Assembly: GCA_963675185.2 (NCBI GenBank)
Contig: CAXXOH010000002.1
Location: 558,001-622,000, forward strand
Origin: Ilyobacter_A sp963675185
GTDB lineage: Bacteria > Fusobacteriota > Fusobacteriia > Fusobacteriales > Fusobacteriaceae
Reading direction: 5' to 3'
DNA: 64,000 bases
The translations under genes and the position numbers were made by a program. The notes below the pieces were generated by a model, which was not told where the DNA came from, did no database searches, and saw only the letters and a program-made list of their open reading frames with translations. Shown in pieces: positions 25,891 through 34,231 of this stretch. The first letter of the stretch is position 1, and every line of letters starts with the position of its first letter.

Positions 25891-26653
25891 TGATATCCAT
25901 CCTCCTTTTATATTTTTGATATAAATTATCTTAAGTGAATTTTTAGAGCTCTAAAACATCACAAGTATACAAGTATTAAAATATTGCAAATTTATAAATT
26001 AATTATATAATTAAATGACTGTATTGATAACAAATATTTTTAAGTTTAAATAATAATTAACAGAAATATTTTTTTAAAATTTGAAAGTTTGGTTAAAAAA
26101 TTTAAAAAATCCGAAATGTTTCGAAAAGAATTTTAATTGGAAATCAAGATTTAAATTTAAGGCATAAAATTAAACAACTAGTTTTTTTGAAATTTTGAAA
26201 GAAAAACATTAAAAAAAGATTTATAAGTAGGTATTTCAAGAAAAGAATACAAAATGAAATAAAAAATATATTATAATTTGAAATGATAAATTAATTTTTA
26301 AGTTTTGTTTTGAATTATTTTAAAAAGAAAAGTTTTATAATTTCGATGAATAGAAATATTCCGAAAAGGATTTTGAAACGATTTAAAACTTGTTATACTA
26401 GATGATAGCACATAAAAATGAAAAAATCAAGCTTCTTGTAATTTTTTTTTCAACTTTGAATCCAATCTTTATCTTTTCTAGATATTCTTTAAAGGATTTC
26501 CACTTGAAAGTTTCAAATGCAAATTTCAAATGAAACAATTTAAAATTTGCATGATTATTTTTATCACAACAGTATTAAATTACCGTTGATTAAAAGTTAA
26601 TTTTTTTTAACACATAATCCGATTTCTTCAACCTTCTCACTTTGACACTAATA
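25891..26653. other. A+T-rich region upstream of amt module 3
   Basis: About 760 bases with no supported gene. A perfect 16-bp palindrome TTTTAGAGCTCTAAAA lies at 25941-25956, about 55 nt before the PII start. The leader element of modules 1 and 2 is absent. The remainder is low-complexity A+T-rich DNA. Confidence 0.55.
25941..25956. promoter_or_regulatory. Perfect palindrome before amt module 3
   Basis: TTTTAGAGCTCTAAAA. Its half-sites TTTTAGA/TCTAAAA also occur with a 5-nt spacer at 20483-20501, so a shared regulator is possible but unproven. Confidence 0.4.
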
Positions 26654-26683
26654 AAAACAAGCCGGGAACACCCGGCTTGTTTT
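26654..26683 (-). terminator. Terminator after the OmpA-like lipoprotein gene
   Basis: Perfect 13-bp stem AAAACAAGCCGGG/CCCGGCTTGTTTT (26654-26666, 26671-26683) with loop AACA and a T-run on both strands. The minus-strand gene ends inside it. Confidence 0.9.
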
Positions 26684-27327
26684 TATTCTATAGGTAATAT
26701 TTCTATTTCTACTCTTCTGTTCTGTGCTCTTCCAGCTTCTGTGCTATTGCTAGCTATAGGGTATTTAGAACCATATCCTTGTGCTGTAATCCTTGCAGAA
26801 ACAACACCCCTACTTACCAAATATCTAGATACGCTGTCTGCACGTTCTTTAGATAATCTGTTGTTTATCTCGTCTGTACCTGTGCTGTCTGTATGACCGT
26901 ACACGTATATATTTGTTTTGTTATACTCTTTTAGTACGATGGCTACTGAGTCTAATACTTCATAGAAACCACTCGATATATCACTACTGTTCAACTTAAA
27001 TGTTACATTGCTTGGCATAACTAATTCTATCATGTTACCTTCTCTTCTTATCCTTACCCCTGTACCTTCAAGTTTTTGTCTAAGCAGTGCTTCCTGTTTA
27101 TCCTGATAAGCTCCTACACCAGCCCCTGCAAGACCGCCTATGGCAGCCCCCTTTAAAGTGCTCTCTGTATCTTTACCTGCAACCTGACCGGCCACAGCTC
27201 CGGCCACAGCTCCTCCTATGGCGTATTTTGTGGTTTTACTTACTTTCTGCTCTCCTGTATATGGATCTACACTCTGACATGCTACAATTAAAATACTTAA
27301 AATTAAAAACGACACGATTTTTTTCAT
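26683..27327 (-). CDS. OmpA-family outer-membrane lipoprotein (YiaD-like)
   Basis: 214 residues from ATG 27325-27327, behind GAGGAGG. The signal peptide ends in a lipobox (MKKIVSFLILSILIVAC). It is followed by a glycine-zipper segment (AIGGAVAGAVAGQVAG and AAIGGLAGAGVGAY) and a C-terminal OmpA peptidoglycan-binding domain with NIYVYGHTDSTGTDEINNRLSKERADSV and GYGSKYPIASN. It probably tethers the outer membrane to the cell wall. Its presence supports a diderm host. Confidence 0.9.
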   Translation of the reverse strand: MKKIVSFLILSILIVACQSVDPYTGEQKVSKTTKYAIGGAVAGAVAGQVAGKDTESTLKGAAIGGLAGAGVGAYQDKQEALLRQKLEGTGVRIRREGNMIELVMPSNVTFKLNSSDISSGFYEVLDSVAIVLKEYNKTNIYVYGHTDSTGTDEINNRLSKERADSVSRYLVSRGVVSARITAQGYGSKYPIASNSTEAGRAQNRRVEIEILPIE

Positions 27328-27399
27328 AGTACACCTCCTCATTATTCCCATCCTACAATTAAATTATACTACATACGTTATGCCTAAAGCAGATAACTC

Positions 27400-27428
27400 A
27401 AAAATGCAGCGTAACAATGTACGCTGCA
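27400..27428 (-). terminator. Terminator after the ferredoxin gene
   Basis: TGCAGCGTA (27405-27413) pairs with TACGCTGCA (27420-27428), loop 6 nt; TTTTTG follows on the minus strand. Confidence 0.75.
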
Positions 27429-27437
27429 CAATTTTTA

Positions 27438-27614
27438 TTATTTCGGTGATATACAGTCTACTGGGCAAATCTCAGCGCAAGCTCCACAATCTACACACAC
27501 ATCCGGGTCTATCTTCCTTCTTCCGTCATCAAGTGAAGTAATACAGCTAACGGGACACTCAGGCTCACAAGCCCCACATGCAATACAGTCATCATGATTA
27601 ATAACATATGCCAT
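27438..27614 (-). CDS. Clostridial-type 2[4Fe-4S] ferredoxin
   Basis: 58 residues, MAYVINHDDCIACGACEPEC and so on, with AGGGGGGAG upstream. Two CxxCxxCxxxCP motifs (Cys 10, 13, 16, 20 and 40, 43, 46, 50) hold two cubane clusters. Each motif is followed by an extra Cys (24 and 54) where many clostridial ferredoxins have Ala. The start lies 20 nt after the hcp stop, so it is probably cotranscribed and may be the electron donor of Hcp. Confidence 0.93.
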   Translation of the reverse strand: MAYVINHDDCIACGACEPECPVSCITSLDDGRRKIDPDVCVDCGACAEICPVDCISPK

Positions 27615-27634
27615 TTATCTCCCCCCTTTTTACT

Positions 27635-29326
27635 TTATTCTCCGAAGAACATTTTCATGTCCTCATCAACGGTAGTTATTCCACCTAAGGCAAATTTATC
27701 TATAAGTACTTTTGTAACGTTTTCAGTTAAAAATGCCGGCAAGGTAGGTCCAATATGTATATTTTTAATTCCCAAGTAGAGCAATGCCAAAAGTACCAGC
27801 ACGGCTTTTTGTTCATACCAGGCTATATTGTATATTATAGGGAGTTCATTTATATCATCTAGTTGGAATATTTCTTGTAGCTTCATGGCCACTACAGCAA
27901 GAGAGTAGGAATCATTGCACTGCCCGGCATCTAAAACTCTAGGTATCCCATCTATGTCCCCAAGAGGGAGTTTATTGTATCTATACTTTGCACAACCTGC
28001 AGTAAGTATCACTGTGTCTTTTGGAAGTTTTTCTGCAAATTCAGTATAGTACTTTCTATCCTGCATCCTGGCATCGCAGCCAGCCATAACAACAATTTTT
28101 TTGATTTTTCCTGCCTGTACAGCTTCTACCACCTTATCTGCAAGAGCCACAATCTGGTTGTGTGCAAACCCTCCTATTATCTCCCCTTCTTCTATCTGAA
28201 CAGGGGCTTTACATTTTTTCGCATGTTCTATGATCTTAGAGAAGTCTTTGTTCCCCTTTTCATCCGGCACTATATGTTCGCAGCCTTCCATTCCTGCAGA
28301 ATTGGTGGTATACACCCTTTCTTTATAATTCAGGGCCTTAGACCTAGGCGGGACTATGCAGTTGGTTGTAAATAGAACTGGACCATTAAACGACTCAAAT
28401 TCTTTTGTTTGGTGCCACCAAGACCCACCGTAGTTACCCACAAAGTGATCATACTTTTTAAAAGCCGGATAGTAGTGGGCAGGAAGCATCTCTGAGTGTG
28501 TATATACATCCACACCAGTGCCCTTGGTCTGCTCTAAAAGTATTTCCATATCCTTAAGATCGTGCCCACTTATGAGTATGCCTGGATTTTGACCTACCCC
28601 TATGTTTACTGTCGTTATCTCAGGATGGCCATACGCGCCTGTGTTGGCCTCATCCAATATTCTCATGGCTTCTACACCGTACTTACCTGTGTCCATAACG
28701 TAGGCCAGCAGGTCATCAATCCCCATATCGTCATCTACTGTTGCCAGGAGGGCTTTCTCCATATGTTCGTATATCTTAGGGCTTTCCTTCCCCAGACGGT
28801 ATGCATGTTCCGTGTAAGCGGACATCCCCTTTATACCATAAACTATCATCTCTCTAAGAGACCTCGTATCTTCATCTTCTGTCCTGAGCACCCCTACTTT
28901 TTCGGCATACTTCAACGCCTTTTCGTCATCTTCATATTTAAACTTAAACAAGTCCTTGTATTTCTTCTCTACCTTAAATCCTTTTCCGTTAATTATTTCT
29001 TTTAACCCATCCCTCAACTCTATACCTTTTTTTATAGAATCAATAATAGCCTTGTCATCAAAGTTTGCATTTGTAATCGTTTTGAAAAGGGAATCGAGCA
29101 GGTAGTAGTCTACTTCTGAAAGGTCTTCTCCGTTTTCTCTAAGTACAGAGCTACATGCCGCCACACCTTTGACTGTATGGAGGAGAAGGTCTTGAAGTTT
29201 AGCTTCTCTTGGGCTCTTTCCGCATACACCTCTTATCGTACAACCTTCACCCCTAGCCGCTTCCTGGCACTGGTAACAAAACATCTCATCCTGCGCTCCG
29301 TGTTCCTTCTTTAAAAATTTAAACAT
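27635..29326 (-). CDS. hcp: Hydroxylamine reductase / hybrid-cluster protein Hcp
   Basis: 563 residues with AAGGAGG upstream. The N-terminal cluster ligands are CYQCQEAARGEGCTIRGVC (Cys-X2-Cys-X8-Cys-X5-Cys), the [4Fe-4S] spacing of strict anaerobes. Later motifs for the hybrid cluster include ISGHDLKDMEILLEQT, FTTNCIVPP, NSAGMEGCEHI, GCDARMQDRKYY, LTAGCAKYRYN and DAGQCNDSYSLA. Hcp reduces nitric oxide or hydroxylamine and protects against nitrosative stress. A ferredoxin gene follows in the same transcript. Confidence 0.96.
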   Translation of the reverse strand: MFKFLKKEHGAQDEMFCYQCQEAARGEGCTIRGVCGKSPREAKLQDLLLHTVKGVAACSSVLRENGEDLSEVDYYLLDSLFKTITNANFDDKAIIDSIKKGIELRDGLKEIINGKGFKVEKKYKDLFKFKYEDDEKALKYAEKVGVLRTEDEDTRSLREMIVYGIKGMSAYTEHAYRLGKESPKIYEHMEKALLATVDDDMGIDDLLAYVMDTGKYGVEAMRILDEANTGAYGHPEITTVNIGVGQNPGILISGHDLKDMEILLEQTKGTGVDVYTHSEMLPAHYYPAFKKYDHFVGNYGGSWWHQTKEFESFNGPVLFTTNCIVPPRSKALNYKERVYTTNSAGMEGCEHIVPDEKGNKDFSKIIEHAKKCKAPVQIEEGEIIGGFAHNQIVALADKVVEAVQAGKIKKIVVMAGCDARMQDRKYYTEFAEKLPKDTVILTAGCAKYRYNKLPLGDIDGIPRVLDAGQCNDSYSLAVVAMKLQEIFQLDDINELPIIYNIAWYEQKAVLVLLALLYLGIKNIHIGPTLPAFLTENVTKVLIDKFALGGITTVDEDMKMFFGE

Positions 29327-29438
29327 GAAACAACCTCCTTAATAGTTAACTCATGATCAGACACTAATAATGGAATACCGTGAGTTAGATATTTTTCCTC
29401 CTATTCTGTCTATAAAATTTTAAATTTTATAAATGAAT

Positions 29439-29458
29439 TGTGTACCTTAAGGTACACA
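29439..29458. promoter_or_regulatory. 20-bp palindromic operator candidate upstream of hcp
   Basis: TGTGTACCTTAAGGTACACA is a perfect palindrome 113 nt upstream of the hcp start. Its form resembles binding sites of CRP/FNR-family regulators such as HcpR, which control hcp in many anaerobes. The match to HcpR is from memory of the general site type, not a search. Confidence 0.6.
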
Positions 29459-29634
29459 TAGAATTTTTCTGGCAAACTCACTTTTCTTTCCACCCTGAAA
29501 TCACCTATCGGCGTGGCTTCGACCAACTCGTCAGATTTCCTGTAATTCCAGTACGACAAAGACTATATCCTCTTTTAAAGCTTTATGGGGTTTTTATAGT
29601 GTAAAATATATATATGAAAGGAGGTAGATTCACT

Positions 29635-29943
29635 ATGCCTTTTGGTGGTGTCAAATCCAATGATATTATTCAAATAAGTAAAGTGGAATATGATAAAGAG
29701 GACAATTTGTACAAAATCGAATTTAAGTTAAAAGGTGAAATATATGACATGTACGGTATCTACGGGCTAATTGGTGATATTGAGTTTTTAAACGAACAGG
29801 GGGTAAAATTCCAATACGAAGATAAATTCTATAAGATACCTCGCAACGTAATAGCATTTCGTAAAATCATGGAAGATAAGCTCTACTTTTTCTATGTACT
29901 TGAAAAATACACTTCCAATCTTTTCATAGGAAAACAAAACTAA
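29635..29943 (+). CDS. Small protein of unknown function
   Basis: 102 residues from ATG 29635 (MPFGGVKSNDIIQISKVEYD), with AAAGGAGG 8 nt upstream. The composition is charged and mixed, with no signal peptide or membrane span. It is predicted to be mostly beta strand, with regular hydrophobic alternation (LYKIEFKLKGEIYDMYGIYG). A terminator follows immediately, so it is a single-gene unit. I do not recognise the family. Confidence 0.7.
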   Translation: MPFGGVKSNDIIQISKVEYDKEDNLYKIEFKLKGEIYDMYGIYGLIGDIEFLNEQGVKFQYEDKFYKIPRNVIAFRKIMEDKLYFFYVLEKYTSNLFIGKQN

Positions 29944-29965
29944 GCCGCTTCTGCGGCTTAGTTTA
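29941..29965 (+). terminator. Terminator after the small unknown gene
   Basis: TAAGCCGC (29941-29948) pairs with GCGGCTTA (29953-29960), loop TTCT, then GTTTA; it overlaps the stop codon. Confidence 0.75.
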
Positions 29966-30018
29966 TCTATATGCTATTTCCAAAACTTTCATAAACAATT
30001 TACACCTGGCCACCTTAA

Positions 30019-30090
30019 AATAAACTACTGAGTTTATCTACTTATATTTTATTTTTGTCACGAATCGCACGAATCTTCACAAATTTTTAC
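30019..30090. repeat. Intergenic CACGAAT-type repeat, copy 1
   Basis: TAAACTACTGAGTTTATCTAC is followed by GTCACGAATCGCACGAATC. The first part recurs at about 53988-54008 and the second at 37265-37295 and, inverted, at 37421-37443. Confidence 0.6.
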
Positions 30091-30150
30091 TTCATAATAT
30101 ATAGTATTCCCCTTTAAAAAACTTCGTTAAGAAATCAGCTTTTGAAATCC

Positions 30151-30198
30151 ACTTCCATTAAAATAATGAGGCTTACCGACTATATTTTAATGGAAAGT
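30151..30198. repeat. Imperfect inverted repeat
   Basis: ACTTCCATTAAAATA and TATTTTAATGGAAAGT flank an 18-nt centre; one base is bulged. It could be a remnant of a small mobile repeat. Confidence 0.5.
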
Positions 30199-30245
30199 TA
30201 GTTTAAAAGTGATTTTAGATATTTTTTAGGGGTGTCTTTTCTTTG

Positions 30246-30275
30246 ATACTTTCTTTGGACAAGCAAAGAAAGTAT
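30246..30275. repeat. Hairpin repeat, TTTCTTTG family, copy 2
   Basis: Perfect 12-bp stem ATACTTTCTTTG/CAAAGAAAGTAT with loop GACAAG. Confidence 0.6.
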
Positions 30276-30358
30276 AGAAATTCAATAATTTCTATAAAGA
30301 CATACTAATTCCAATATATAAAAGAACCCCGCATACAGGTACAGGAGTTCTAGTTGTT

Positions 30359-31267
30359 CTATAAAAATTTTTGATACAGGTAAACTGCAAAAGGAATGGA
30401 TAAAATAGAGAAAAGGGTGCTTATAAAGACCGCCTGAGAAACTAGATGGTAATCCGCTTTAAATTTTCTAGCTATCAACACCGAAAGTGTGGAGCAAGGC
30501 ATAGAAGACTGTAAAACTAATACTCCGACTATGTCCTTATCAAACTTAAAATAGCTAAGAACAAAAATTACTACGACTGGAAGTACAAATAGTTTAGATA
30601 TCGACATCAATATTAACTTTCCCTGAAACAGATTATTCTCTTCAAGAGATGCGAGCGTATAGCCGACTACTATCATTGCAAGAGGTGTGGCCGCCCCACC
30701 CAAAATTTTGAAAGAATTTGCTATAAATATCGGTAGTTTTATGGAGAAACTAAACATGACAAGCCCTACCATCATCGCCAATACAGGTGGTGTTAATATA
30801 TTTTTGAACTCCAACTTTTTCTTTTCATGACTCACCAGGGAGACTCCAAGAGTCCACAAAAATACAGTATGAACAAAATTGTAGATCACTGCGTAAAATA
30901 TTCCTATTTCACCAACCACCTCATATATAACAGGAAATCCCAAGTATACAGTGTTGGCAAACATGGACAAAAATACCATTACCTCCCTTTTTTCTTTCCC
31001 CATAAATATATACAAAATACGGTAGTAATAAAATACAAAAATAAAATAAAAAGCGGCGAAAAGAATTACACCAGATCCATTTTGAAGAAGTTTTCCGCTA
31101 AAATCCCTGCTAAATGAAATTATTATGAGTGTAGGTACTATCACATTTATTACCAGCTTGCTCAGCTCTTTTACAGTGGTTTCTGAAATAAAATCAACTT
31201 TTTTTATGAAATATCCAACCCCAATAAGCAATAGTATACTAAGTACTAAATTAAAAACACCTCCCAT
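30359..31267 (-). CDS. AEC-family (auxin efflux carrier-like) transporter
   Basis: About 302 residues from ATG 31265-31267 (MGGVFNLVLSILLLIGVGYFIKKVDFIS); a GTG at 31282 is an alternative. Ten predicted spans with the AEC family pattern: an N-terminal LLLIGVGYFIKK-like helix, VNVIVPTLIIISFSR, and the C-terminal SSMPCSTLSVLIARKFKAD. AEC carriers move organic acids such as malonate or malate. It follows an FAH-family hydrolase gene by 48 nt, suggesting that it transports that enzyme's substrate or product. Confidence 0.85.
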   Translation of the reverse strand: MGGVFNLVLSILLLIGVGYFIKKVDFISETTVKELSKLVINVIVPTLIIISFSRDFSGKLLQNGSGVILFAAFYFIFVFYYYRILYIFMGKEKREVMVFLSMFANTVYLGFPVIYEVVGEIGIFYAVIYNFVHTVFLWTLGVSLVSHEKKKLEFKNILTPPVLAMMVGLVMFSFSIKLPIFIANSFKILGGAATPLAMIVVGYTLASLEENNLFQGKLILMSISKLFVLPVVVIFVLSYFKFDKDIVGVLVLQSSMPCSTLSVLIARKFKADYHLVSQAVFISTLFSILSIPFAVYLYQKFL

Positions 31268-31315
31268 ATCATCAAAAACCACCTTTCAAAATATCTATAT
31301 TAATTTTAAAATAAG

Positions 31316-32191
31316 CTACCTAACTTTATTTCTCAATACACCTATCCCATCTATACGGCATTCTACAGTATCACCTTTTTTGAGATATTTTGGAGGGTTA
31401 AATCCCATTCCTACGCCTGCTGGGGTACCGGTGGATATTATATCGCCTTTTTTGAGTGTTATCCCTTTGGAAAATTCGCTCAGTAACTGTGCTATACCGT
31501 ATATCATCTGAGAAGTATTTCCAGACTGCCTTTTTTCACCATTTACATAAGATTCTATGTTTAAGTGCAGAGGAGCACTAAGCTCATCCTTCGTCACTAT
31601 ATAAGGCCCCATTGGGCAGTTTCCGTCCAGGCTTTTCCCACGAAACCACTGCGTATGCTTTTTTTGAACCTCTCTCGCGCTTACGTCATTTATTATGGTG
31701 TATCCGAAAATGTACTCTTCTACCCTATCTAAAGGTATATCCTTACCGTCCTTCCCTATTATAATCCCAAGCTCTACCTCATAATCCAGTTGGGAAGTGA
31801 CCTCCTCGTTTAAATTTATATCCTCCATATGTCCCACAGCTTTGTTTACAAGTTTATAGAAGTATATAGGAGCTTCAGGTATGCCTTGTTTCTCTCCCGT
31901 TATAGCTGTATCAACCTCACTTATATGGTCTAAGTAATTTTTTCCAAGACATATGACCCCTCGCTTAGGCTCCGGTATCGGGGCCACAAGTTTTAAGGAG
32001 TTCAAAGCTATCCCCTTAAAATTTTTAATTCCTTTTTCTATATTTTTTCTAGTTTCCTCCGAAAAATTTTCTATCAATTCCAGCATATTTTTTGGTGGAT
32101 CCTGCAGAATATCTTCTACTAAGTAGACAAACTCGCCAGAAACAACGCCCACATGTTCTTCCCCTTTATAAACAAAACTAGCAAATTTCAT
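31316..32191 (-). CDS. Fumarylacetoacetate hydrolase family protein
   Basis: 291 residues. The C-terminal FAH fold is clear: ICLGKNYLDHISE, the metal ligands in DYEVELGIIIGK, YIFGYTIINDVSAREVQ, GKSLDGNCPMGPYIV and the closing ISTGTPAGVGMGFNPPKYLKKGD. The family includes acylpyruvases, oxaloacetate decarboxylases and hydrolases of aromatic ring-cleavage products, and the exact substrate cannot be read from sequence. It is likely cotranscribed with the AEC transporter. Confidence 0.9.
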   Translation of the reverse strand: MKFASFVYKGEEHVGVVSGEFVYLVEDILQDPPKNMLELIENFSEETRKNIEKGIKNFKGIALNSLKLVAPIPEPKRGVICLGKNYLDHISEVDTAITGEKQGIPEAPIYFYKLVNKAVGHMEDINLNEEVTSQLDYEVELGIIIGKDGKDIPLDRVEEYIFGYTIINDVSAREVQKKHTQWFRGKSLDGNCPMGPYIVTKDELSAPLHLNIESYVNGEKRQSGNTSQMIYGIAQLLSEFSKGITLKKGDIISTGTPAGVGMGFNPPKYLKKGDTVECRIDGIGVLRNKVR

Positions 32192-32330
32192 AGCCCCACC
32201 CCATAATCTTTGAATTTATCAAAGTATAGCATATTAAGTTTCTAAAAATCAAATCAATCACGAGCTTTCTCTAAGCTTTCAAAAACAAAATTTTGATAAA
32301 TCAGAGCTTAAAATTTATACGCATAAAATT

Positions 32331-32350
32331 AAAAAAGGGCTAGCCAGCCC
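32331..32350 (-). terminator. Terminator after the thermonuclease-like gene
   Basis: On the minus strand GGGCT-GGCT-AGCCC is followed by TTTTTT (stem 32337-32350, T-run 32331-32336). Confidence 0.7.
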
Positions 32351-32411
32351 AACAGATTTTTCTATTGAATCACTTTATACAAAACTGTGATTACTTGTAA
32401 TAAAATACCCT

Positions 32412-33065
32412 TCAATAGCCACAGATAGGACAAGGAGTATACCCCATTTTTTCAGCCTCTAAAACTGTGTAAGAAGTAACCGGGCCCGTAACATGTGAGC
32501 AACTTATTTTATGGTAGTCATTCCCCCTCATAGCAACATAGACTATTTCATTTGGCCGGAACTCTTCGCTTCTATTCGTATAGTTATGGAGCACCCTAAG
32601 CTTCCTGTATATCCACGGTGGAACTGGTCTAGCATCTCCCCACAAACCTGTTCGCCTTCTTTTCGCTTTCGCCTCCAATTTTTCAAAACCATACTTATTG
32701 TTCTCTCCGTTGCTCCACGCATAGCCTTCTTCCAACAGCAAGCTCCCCAAGTTTTTTTTCTCAACAAACACCTCTCCTGTATACAGGCTAGGCCCCTTTC
32801 GTTCATGTAACTTAACGGTTACAGGTTTATTGTATGTAAAATCATTTAAAAATTTTTTTGCTTCCTCGCCGTACGGCTGAAAAAGTTCCGGAGCATCTAC
32901 ACCAAACAGTCTTACTTGATATCCACCTTCAAGGGTCTCCACAAGCACTGTATCGCCATCCATTACAAGACTCACAACACCTTTTATAGTTCCGGAAAAG
33001 CTACTCATACATGTCAGTAAAAAAATAACAAATATTATATACGAATTCAAAAACTTCACCAACAT
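32412..33065 (-). CDS. Secreted thermonuclease (SNase)-like protein with C-terminal Cys-His zinc motif
   Basis: 217 residues. A signal segment (MLVKFLNSYIIFVIFLLTCMSSFSG) precedes an SNase-like OB fold with VMDGDTVLV, VRLFGVDAPEL and LLLEEGYAWS. The catalytic set of staphylococcal nuclease is only partly matched: the usual Arg after the GRxxA strand is not obvious in PSLYTGEVFVEKKNLG. The C-terminus YHKISCSHVTGP...GYTPCPICGY is a small Cys/His motif often found after SNase domains. A role in extracellular nucleic-acid degradation is likely but not certain. Confidence 0.8.
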   Translation of the reverse strand: MLVKFLNSYIIFVIFLLTCMSSFSGTIKGVVSLVMDGDTVLVETLEGGYQVRLFGVDAPELFQPYGEEAKKFLNDFTYNKPVTVKLHERKGPSLYTGEVFVEKKNLGSLLLEEGYAWSNGENNKYGFEKLEAKAKRRRTGLWGDARPVPPWIYRKLRVLHNYTNRSEEFRPNEIVYVAMRGNDYHKISCSHVTGPVTSYTVLEAEKMGYTPCPICGY

Positions 33066-33163
33066 ATCTTCAACCCCTAAGCTATTTTTTCGATGAGTTG
33101 ATTATAGCATATCTGAAACGTTTTTTAAAGTTTTTTAAAATAAAAATTAAAATAATGTAATCT

Positions 33164-34231
33164 TTACCGTTTTATATTTATTTTGAATTCTCTATTCTTA
33201 TAGTCTATACAACTAATATTACTGGCATACATCATTTTTATCAATTCTTTTATTTTAATCTTACCCCAGTAACCCTGCACTAATTCTAATTTTTTTTTAA
33301 TGTTAAGCAAGCTGTTTTTATACCTTTTTAAGGCTACAACAGCATCTCTTATAGATACCTCTTTAAAACTTACTATATCTCCTGGCTTTACTTGGGCCAG
33401 TTTAGGAAGATCTGCACTAATCACTGTGGCTATCTTAGTATATCCGCCCGTGGTCTGCCGGTCTGCCATCATTATTATTGGTACACCAGAATTGGGTACC
33501 TGCACGGATCCGAAAGATACCGTATCCGATATTATGTCTGCTCCCTTTTTGTGCTCAACCGCATTCCCCTGCAGCCTTATGCCCATCCTGTCACAGTCCA
33601 TGCCGACGGTATAGCTAGAGGAAAAAAAGGTCTTAAGCCCATCTTTGGTAAAATAGTCATTTTGAGGTCCCAAAACGGCCCTAAGTAATATTTCACTTGG
33701 GTAATCAGGTATATAACTATCCGGTACCTTCTTCAAATGGTAATCAGATAATTTCTGTTTTAAAGAGCCTATCTCAATTATATCACCCTGTCTTAAGGCC
33801 CTGCCACTATAGCCGCCTATACCGCCCTTTACATATGTTGACCTGCTCCCCATTACTTCGGGTACCTTTAACCCTCCCCAAAATGCTATGTAGCCTCTCA
33901 CGCCGCTTTGCAATCCTGAAAATGAAAGCACATCCCCCTTTTTTACCGGAACGGTCTGCCACATTGGTATGCTGTCACCATTTATGAGAGCCCCAAAATC
34001 ACCGCCGCATACAGATATCACAGTGTCATCTAAAAACTCGATACAAGGCCCGAGCAATGTTATCTCTAGTACGGCTTCTCTATAAGTATTTCCCACCAAA
34101 GAGTTTGCCAACTCATATGCAAAACTGTCCATTATACCGGAGACAGGTACGCCAAACCTCTGGTACCCTATTCTTCCGCAATCCTGCACAGTCGTGAAGA
34201 GGCCTCCCTCTATTACTCTAATTCTTCCCAT
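33164..34231 (-). CDS. pxpC: 5-oxoprolinase subunit C (KipA/biotin-dependent carboxyltransferase fold)
   Basis: 355 residues. Motifs of the PxpC/KipA family are GLFTTVQDCGRIGYQRFGVPVSG, CGGDFGALING, VRAVLGPQNDYF-like LRAVLGPQNDYF, and SVQVPNSGVPIIMMADRQTTGGYTKIATVI. Together with PxpA and PxpB it forms the ATP-dependent 5-oxoprolinase that opens 5-oxoproline to glutamate. The last 50 or so residues (after DAVVALKRYKNS) are Lys-rich and extend beyond the usual end of the family. It overlaps pxpB by 19 nt. Confidence 0.93.
   Translation of the reverse strand: MGRIRVIEGGLFTTVQDCGRIGYQRFGVPVSGIMDSFAYELANSLVGNTYREAVLEITLLGPCIEFLDDTVISVCGGDFGALINGDSIPMWQTVPVKKGDVLSFSGLQSGVRGYIAFWGGLKVPEVMGSRSTYVKGGIGGYSGRALRQGDIIEIGSLKQKLSDYHLKKVPDSYIPDYPSEILLRAVLGPQNDYFTKDGLKTFFSSSYTVGMDCDRMGIRLQGNAVEHKKGADIISDTVSFGSVQVPNSGVPIIMMADRQTTGGYTKIATVISADLPKLAQVKPGDIVSFKEVSIRDAVVALKRYKNSLLNIKKKLELVQGYWGKIKIKELIKMMYASNISCIDYKNREFKINIKR

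Larger units (their letters stand above)
29966..30358. other. Intergenic region with three different repeat-like structures
   Basis: No gene is supported. In order it holds the block ATAAACTACTGAGTTTATCTAC plus CACGAAT repeats (30019-30090), which recurs elsewhere. Next is a 15-bp imperfect inverted repeat (30151-30198), then the TTTCTTTG hairpin (30246-30275). A weak terminator-like hairpin for the minus-strand AEC gene lies near 30325-30355. Confidence 0.55.

Noticed and set aside
26100..26600. Possible gene in the A+T-rich spacer upstream of amt module 3
   Set aside because: Only short frames without ribosome sites; composition is low-complexity.
30151..30198. Complete MITE
   Set aside because: An inverted repeat is present, but no target duplication and no second copy were seen in the window.
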